Positions 59,394 through 64,000 of a stretch of 64,000 bases of DNA are shown one piece after another; the stretch's first letter is position 1, and each line of letters begins with the position of its first letter. Position numbers and translations under genes: made by a program. The DNA comes from Planctomycetia bacterium. Its GTDB lineage: Bacteria; Planctomycetota; Phycisphaerae; UBA1845; Fen-1342. The notes below the pieces were generated by a model. It saw only the letters and a list, made by a program, of their open reading frames with translations, made no database searches and had not been told where the DNA came from. The DNA lies in assembly GCA_015709575.1 (NCBI GenBank), contig CP054190.1:1550001-1614000 (forward strand). The letters are read 5' to 3'.

Positions 59394-60758
59394 TCAGATC
59401 ACCAGGTTCACGCGCCCCTTGGCGGCTGATGCCGTCGCGGACGCCGCGGTCGCCGCGTCGGCGGCCGGTTGCGAGACCACGCCGGCTGCGGCGGGCGTCG
59501 CGTCGCCGGAGCTGCGATCGCCGCGGCCGGGATCGGCGGCGCCTCGATCGGCCGTTCCGTCGGCTGCGGCGTCGGGGAACGCCTGTCCCGGCGTCCAGTC
59601 GCCGGGAGCTGCGCCGCCCGGCGGGATGAACTTCACCCGCGCGAGCTGGATGCCGCTCGATTCGAGCGCTGTGCGGAGCGCGTCGAGGTTTTCGGAAAGC
59701 AAGCGGTGTGCCAGAGGCGAGTCCGCCTCAACGCGAAGTTCCAGTTCGTTGGCCCGCAGATCGATTTTCATGCGGATACTGCCCAGCCAGGGCGGATCCA
59801 GGCGCAGCGTAGCGGTGCTGTGGTCGCGTCCGACGCGGGTGGCCACGAGGCGCACAATCCGCTCGATGTTGGGGTCATCCTTGCCGATGGTCGCGTCGGT
59901 GTCGGCTGAGTGCGACGCCGATGAACCGCCGTTGGGGGGAGCGGTGCGGGCGGGTCGTGATCCGGGTTGGGCGGCCTGCGCATCCGGACTTACCGCGCTT
60001 GCGGCGATCGGAGTCTGCGGCGCCGCGGCGGCTGGCTTGACCGTGGGAGCGTCGGCCGCCGGCGCCGCGGTGCGGGGAGATGCCGAATCGGCGGCGCGCG
60101 CCGCAGTGGTGGCGTCGATGCGCGCTGCGGCCCGGCTGGCGGCCGCCGCATCCGTGGCGGGTGTCGCGGCGACCGGGTTCGGCGAGACGGCCTGCGCTCC
60201 GGCCTGGTGGGACGTCGGAGCGGATGCCGACGCGGCGTCGAGAGCGGACGCTTCGGATTGTGCGGGCTTCGCTGCTGGGGTTTCCAAGCGGGCGGCGGGA
60301 CCGTCGGGGTCGCGCTGCGTATCCGTGGCGCTCGGTCGATCGCTCGCGATCGTCGCGCGCTGCGGCGATGAGTCCAGTGCGGATGACTCACGGGAGGGTG
60401 ATGCGCCGGAGCGGGGGCTGCTGTCGCCTGCCTCCGGTTGACTTTGCGTGTGCAGCGCTTCGCGCCGTTCGGCGGTGCGGCGCTCGGCCTGGTCGGCAGC
60501 GGCCGTACCGGGGCGGGCGCGGCGTTCATCGTCGCGAGCGGTACGAATAGGGTCTTGTGAATCGCGTGATTGCTCGGCGGCGGTGTGAAGAAGCTCGCGG
60601 CGGTCATCGGCCGCCGCACGGCCTTCGCGCAGCAACGCGGCAAAGTCGCCCGGCGGTGCGAACAAATCCAAGAGCGCCGCCAAGGCCGCGTCATCGGCGC
60701 TGCGGGCGCGCGATCCCGGAGGGGCGGTGACGGAGTGCGACACGATCGCAGGGTTCAT
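59394..60758 (-). CDS. fliK: Flagellar hook-length control protein FliK
   Basis: The 454-residue protein has a long disordered Ala/Ser/Thr/Pro/Asp-rich N-terminal two-thirds and the compact Flg_hook C-terminal domain: ATLRLDPPWLGSIRMKIDLRANELELRVEADSPLAHRLLSENLDALRTAL. FliK measures hook length and switches export specificity. ATG 60758 has AGGA five bases upstream, and the longer frame upstream overlaps the motE-like gene antisense to nothing useful. It begins eight bases after the motE-like gene's end. Confidence 0.9.
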   Translation of the reverse strand: MNPAIVSHSVTAPPGSRARSADDAALAALLDLFAPPGDFAALLREGRAAADDRRELLHTAAEQSRDSQDPIRTARDDERRARPGTAAADQAERRTAERREALHTQSQPEAGDSSPRSGASPSRESSALDSSPQRATIASDRPSATDTQRDPDGPAARLETPAAKPAQSEASALDAASASAPTSHQAGAQAVSPNPVAATPATDAAAASRAAARIDATTAARAADSASPRTAAPAADAPTVKPAAAAPQTPIAASAVSPDAQAAQPGSRPARTAPPNGGSSASHSADTDATIGKDDPNIERIVRLVATRVGRDHSTATLRLDPPWLGSIRMKIDLRANELELRVEADSPLAHRLLSENLDALRTALESSGIQLARVKFIPPGGAAPGDWTPGQAFPDAAADGTADRGAADPGRGDRSSGDATPAAAGVVSQPAADAATAASATASAAKGRVNLVI

Positions 60759-60766
60759 AAGAGTTC

Positions 60767-61459
60767 CTACGGCTGTGCATCGCCCGCGGTCCTCCCTGAC
60801 CCTTCGGCGTACTCGTTTGCCCCGGCGAGACGGAGCTGCTCCAGCAGCTCGTGCATCACGCCGACGTCCTCCTGCGAGGTGAACTGTTCGAGAATGCGCT
60901 GTCCCTTGGCGGGTGGCAGCGCGACGAACAGGCGCACGGCATCGGCTTTCTGCTTGCGCCACGTCCGGAGCACGTGTTCCTTGGCCATCTTGGGGTTGAG
61001 CCGCTCGACGTATTGCAGCTCGCGCTTGAAGCCTTCGTCGCGGACGGCATCGCTGAGCTTTCGCTGCTGCTCGCGCCAGTCGGCCTTGGATTTTTCGAAT
61101 GTTTCCTGCATCTGGATCAGATTCTGCATCGCCAGGTTCAGCAGGTTCTGGCGGGCGGCGATGTCGGCCGCGGCGCGCTCCAGCGTGGCGCGCTGGATCT
61201 GCTCGGCCACGCGCGTGCGACGGATCTCCTCGGCCGACGCCGCGGGCGCGGTCATGGAGGCGGGCGCTGAGGTGGGGGCGGAGTCGCCGCCTTCGCCGTT
61301 CTTCGAGCGGTCGTCGAACTCGCCGCGCAGCACGGCGCCGATCTGCGCGACCCGGTCGGCATCGAGCCGACCGGTGGCGAAGAGGAACGCGAGGAACCCG
61401 CCGGTCGCGAGCAGCGTCGCGATGGCGGGAATCGCCACGATGTTGAAGAGGCGGCTCAC
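60767..61459 (-). CDS. MotE-like flagellar protein (MgtE_N-type domain)
   Basis: The 230-residue protein has an N-terminal membrane helix (VAIPAIATLLATGGFLAFLFA), a coiled-coil middle (RTRVAEQIQRATLERAAADIAARQ) and a C-terminal MgtE-N-like domain (EHVLRTWRKQKADAVRLFVALPPAKGQRILEQF). MotE chaperones and gates MotB-type stators in several phyla. It starts at GTG 61459, overlapping the fliJ stop as GTGA. Confidence 0.78.
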   Translation of the reverse strand: MSRLFNIVAIPAIATLLATGGFLAFLFATGRLDADRVAQIGAVLRGEFDDRSKNGEGGDSAPTSAPASMTAPAASAEEIRRTRVAEQIQRATLERAAADIAARQNLLNLAMQNLIQMQETFEKSKADWREQQRKLSDAVRDEGFKRELQYVERLNPKMAKEHVLRTWRKQKADAVRLFVALPPAKGQRILEQFTSQEDVGVMHELLEQLRLAGANEYAEGSGRTAGDAQP

Positions 61460-61938
61460 GATGCAGCGCTCCGATCGCTGTGTGCGCGATCCGAGCGCAT
61501 GGCATGCAACTGCTGTGCCAATTCGTCGTCCTGTGCCTGGTCACGGGCGGCCTGGTCGCGCAGGTGCTGCGCCAGGCGTGCCTTGCGCATTTTCTCGATC
61601 ACGCGGCGGTCACGTCGGGCGTCGCGCCACTCGGCCAGGCGGGCCTCCGCCTGTGCGAGCAGGGCGGTTCGCTCGGCGCCGCGAGCCGCGAGTGAGCCGC
61701 GCAGATGCCCAATCCAGGCGCGCAGCCGCGCCAGCTCGCGCGGGTCAATCGTGCCGTCGGCGGAAGCGCTGCGAATGTCCGCCTGTCGTGCTTCGACTTC
61801 CGCCTGCGTCTGGGCGCACCAGGCGTCCAATCGCGCGATTTCGGCGCGAACCTGCGCAACAGCGCGCTCGCGCTCGCGTTCGCGCAGCTCACGAACGCGG
61901 AGCAGGGTGTCCAGGCGGAAGGTGAAGCGAGCGGGCAT
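61456..61938 (-). CDS. fliJ: Flagellar export chaperone FliJ
   Basis: A 160-residue coiled-coil protein of FliJ type: FTFRLDTLLRVRELRERERERAVAQVR, long heptads of Arg/Glu/Ala, and a helical C-terminus. FliJ links FliI to FlhA and recycles export chaperones. AGGA lies six bases before ATG 61938. It lies 58 bases after fliI and overlaps the motE-like gene by four bases. Confidence 0.9.
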   Translation of the reverse strand: MPARFTFRLDTLLRVRELRERERERAVAQVRAEIARLDAWCAQTQAEVEARQADIRSASADGTIDPRELARLRAWIGHLRGSLAARGAERTALLAQAEARLAEWRDARRDRRVIEKMRKARLAQHLRDQAARDQAQDDELAQQLHAMRSDRAHSDRSAAS

Positions 61939-61996
61939 CGAGGGTCCTGTTTGAGCGGCGGTTCAGCACGATCGTCGGCGCGCGGTGCGGGAGCCG

Positions 61997-63337
61997 TTAC
62001 CCGGATCCGGGGGCGAGCGCGGGCTCGAGCGCGAGCAGGGCGGCGACGTGCTCGGAATAGTCGGCCCCTACGTCGCGATCCTGCGTCAGGAAGGCCTCGA
62101 CCAGCGGCCGTGAGCGGACGGCGGCGTCGTATTCGGGATTTGTTCCCTTCACGTATGCCCCGATGTTCACGAGGTCTTCGATGTCGTGCCAGGTTGCCAA
62201 CACCCGCCGAAGGCGCCGCGCTGCGCGGCGGTGCGGCTCCTCGATCACGTCGTCGGCCACGCGGCTGATGCTGTTCAGCACGTCGATGGCGGGGAAGTGG
62301 CCGCGGTTGGCGAGCGAGCGTGACAGCCAGATGTGGCCGTCGAGAATGCCGCGCACGGCGTCGGCCAGCGGCTCACCGATGTCGTCGCCCTCGACCAGCA
62401 CGGTGTAGATGCCGGTAATGCTGCCGACTTCGGAGCGGCCGGCACGCTCCAGCAGGCGCGGCAGCAGGGCATAGACGCTGGGGGGATAGCCCTTGGCGGT
62501 GGGCGGCTCGCCGGCGGCCAGGCCGAGTTGGCGCTGGGCCATCGCCAAGCGCGTCAGCGAGTCCATCATGAACAGCACGTTGTGCCCGCGATCACGGAAG
62601 TACTCGGCGATCGCGGTCGCATGCAGGCAGGCGCGGACGCGCAACGCAGCAGGCTCGTCACTGGTGCAGGCGACCACGACGCTGCGTGCCAGCCCCTCGG
62701 GACCGAGCTGCTTCTCAACAAAATCGCGCACTTCGCGGCCGCGCTCGCCAATCAGCGCAATTACGTTGATGTCCGCCTGTGTCCGGCGGCAGATCATGCC
62801 CATCAGCACGCTCTTTCCGACGCCGGTGCCGGCGAAGACGCCCAGGCGCTGGCCGAGGCCGGCGGTCAGCAGGGCGTCTATGGCGCGGACGCCGAGGCCA
62901 AGCGGGGTGTCCACGGCGCGGCGGCGCAGTGGAGCGGGCGCGGATTGATGGAGCGGGTAGCGCAGATTCAGAATCGGCGCGGGCCGGCCGTCGAGCGGCG
63001 CGCCGTCGGCGTCGATGACGCGGCCGAGCAGGTCATGGCCGACCGCCGCGCCAGGCGCGGCGCTGCGGCAGTGCACGGGGTCGCCGGGGCGGATGCCGGT
63101 GGCGTCGCCGAAAAGGGAAACGAGTGTTTCATCGGATCGGACGCCGATGACCTCGCCGCGAATGGTCACGCCGGAAGTGGTCCGAAGTTCGCAGCGAGCG
63201 CCGATCGGCGCGGGAAAGCCCACCGTGCCGATGGTCTGGCCGCGCACCGTCTTCACGCGGCCGCAGAGGCGCTCGGTGACGAGCGCGGGCACGCTCTCCG
63301 CAAGGCGGGCGAATGGCGGATCGTAGGTTTCGATCAC
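61997..63337 (-). CDS. fliI: Flagellum-specific ATPase FliI
   Basis: The 446-residue F1-beta-like ATPase powers flagellar type III export. It has Walker A FAGTGVGKS (about 168-176), the LIGERGREVRDF motif, Walker B LFMMDSLTRLAMAQR and the C-terminal helical domain. GTG 63337 has GGAG seven bases upstream and overlaps the fliH stop as GTGA; a longer Arg-rich start at 63412 is out of family range. Confidence 0.96.
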   Translation of the reverse strand: MIETYDPPFARLAESVPALVTERLCGRVKTVRGQTIGTVGFPAPIGARCELRTTSGVTIRGEVIGVRSDETLVSLFGDATGIRPGDPVHCRSAAPGAAVGHDLLGRVIDADGAPLDGRPAPILNLRYPLHQSAPAPLRRRAVDTPLGLGVRAIDALLTAGLGQRLGVFAGTGVGKSVLMGMICRRTQADINVIALIGERGREVRDFVEKQLGPEGLARSVVVACTSDEPAALRVRACLHATAIAEYFRDRGHNVLFMMDSLTRLAMAQRQLGLAAGEPPTAKGYPPSVYALLPRLLERAGRSEVGSITGIYTVLVEGDDIGEPLADAVRGILDGHIWLSRSLANRGHFPAIDVLNSISRVADDVIEEPHRRAARRLRRVLATWHDIEDLVNIGAYVKGTNPEYDAAVRSRPLVEAFLTQDRDVGADYSEHVAALLALEPALAPGSG

Positions 63338-64000
63338 GGCGATGCTCCGCCGGCGATCGGCGCGCTCTCGGACTCGCCGTCGCCGGTTGCAGCGGGGGCG
63401 GCTGCGTCGCACGGGGGGGCGGGAGTGGCAAGCGGAGGATCAGCGAGGGCTTCGGAGCAGAGCGCCGCGGCGACGTTGTCGAGCTGCACGTGAAGCGCGG
63501 CGTCGATGGTTCCATCGCGGCCGGCCAGGCGGCAGTCGCCGGGGGAGAGCGCCTCGTCGGCACGGAGCGTGACGTGGGCGCGCGTGGCGGTGTCGCGGAT
63601 CAGATCGGGCAGCTCACTGGTGATGCGGGCGTGATCCGCGCTGCTGACGGTGATCGTCAGGTCATGCTCTTGGCGGGCGAGCGCGAGCAGCGCCCGAACG
63701 CTTTCCGCGGCTACGGTCGAGTCGCGACCGGCGGTGATGCGGCAGACGCGCGCCGCGATGGCAAGCGCCAGGCGGATGACATCGCGCTCGGAGGCGGCCA
63801 GCAGGGCGGACTTGGTACGGTCGAAGCCGTCGATGGCGCGAGCCAGGCAGGCGGCGAGGTCATTCAGTCGGTCGCGGGCCTCCTCGCGCGCGGAGGTGAG
63901 CGCCTCGGCGCGCACCTGCTCGAGCGCGGCCTGTCGCGCTTCGGCGATGCCGCGCTCGCGGGCCTCGCGGCGGGCGGTGTCGGCGATGCGGGCGGCTTCG
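63334..64000 (-). CDS. fliH: Flagellar assembly protein FliH (partial)
   Basis: The reverse frame is open from the right edge to the stop at 63334. It begins in an Ala/Arg/Glu-rich coiled helix, then LNDLAACLARAIDGFDRTKSALLAASERDVIRLALAIAARVC and the FliH/YscL C-terminal domain (VTLRADEALSPGDCRLAGRDGTIDAALHVQLDNVAAAL). FliH regulates FliI. The N-terminus lies beyond the window, which hides its start. The ATGA/GTGA overlap with fliI shows coupled translation. Confidence 0.9.
   Translation of the reverse strand, partial: EAARIADTARREARERGIAEARQAALEQVRAEALTSAREEARDRLNDLAACLARAIDGFDRTKSALLAASERDVIRLALAIAARVCRITAGRDSTVAAESVRALLALARQEHDLTITVSSADHARITSELPDLIRDTATRAHVTLRADEALSPGDCRLAGRDGTIDAALHVQLDNVAAALCSEALADPPLATPAPPCDAAAPAATGDGESESAPIAGGASP

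Noticed and set aside
60759..61544. N-terminal extension of the fliK frame through the motE-like gene
   Set aside because: Overlaps a real gene on the same strand in another frame and is Arg-rich; the ATG at 60758 has a ribosome binding site.
1..64000. tRNA, rRNA, CRISPR, insertion sequence or prophage
   Set aside because: I looked for T-loop sequences, regularly spaced repeats and transposase or integrase families and found none that I could support.

Overview
The window looks like chromosomal DNA of a high-GC planctomycete, most likely a member of the Phycisphaerae or a close relative. The main grounds are two secreted proteins that end in paired dockerin-like repeats with the core NNFDIDPFV (a C-terminus I associate with this group), an RNA polymerase alpha-CTD/TPR protein, a DNA topoisomerase VI A subunit in a bacterium, an LpxD-type outer-membrane acyltransferase and a flagellar operon. 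Assignment is by family recognition only; no search was run. I saw no rRNA, tRNA, CRISPR array, insertion sequence or phage module.

Layout. 1-8.3 kb: end of an unknown gene, an RdgC-like protein, TrpF with a large insertion, a secreted thioredoxin-like protein translationally coupled to an M61-type peptidase, a Kbl-type aminotransferase and an HMG-CoA-lyase-like enzyme, all on the minus strand, then a divergent 80-residue acidic protein. 8.3-14 kb: a NamZ/DUF1343 protein, a stand-alone membrane KAP-type P-loop NTPase with unusual composition and upstream TGTCAC boxes, and a glycosyltransferase. 14-21.4 kb: a membrane polyferredoxin fused to TPRs, a tight DinB / NRDE(TANGO2) / DedA-ATP-grasp operon, a CaCA antiporter and a universal stress protein. 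21.4-26.3 kb: two dockerin-tailed secreted proteins, a large periplasmic protein and a trypsin-like protease.

26.4-38.4 kb is mostly housekeeping and tRNA-related metabolism: kynurenine 3-monooxygenase, RpiB, a TsaC/Sua5 to arginine-phosphatase fusion, IlvE, a DUF1801 protein with a histone-like tail, MetH, the TPR/alpha-CTD protein, Tgt and YajC. 38.5-47.5 kb: a membrane coiled-coil protein, LpxD, a shortened MgtE-like transporter, a double-VWA membrane protein, topoisomerase VI A without its B subunit nearby, and an RsuA/RluB pseudouridine synthase. 47.8-57 kb: a small helix-turn-helix protein, two lipoproteins, an AsmA-like protein with a sensor kinase and QueA, and a secreted glycoside hydrolase. 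57-64 kb: the flagellar run fliH-fliI-fliJ-motE-like-fliK-flgD-flgE on the minus strand, cut by the right edge within fliH.

Shared threads are queuosine synthesis (Tgt and QueA), tRNA threonylcarbamoylation (Sua5 domain), export (YajC, flagellar export), and a set of unusual domain fusions that form the most interesting part of the window. Strong GGAG-type ribosome binding sites usually fix the starts; many starts are GTG, and GTGA or ATGA overlaps mark coupled genes.
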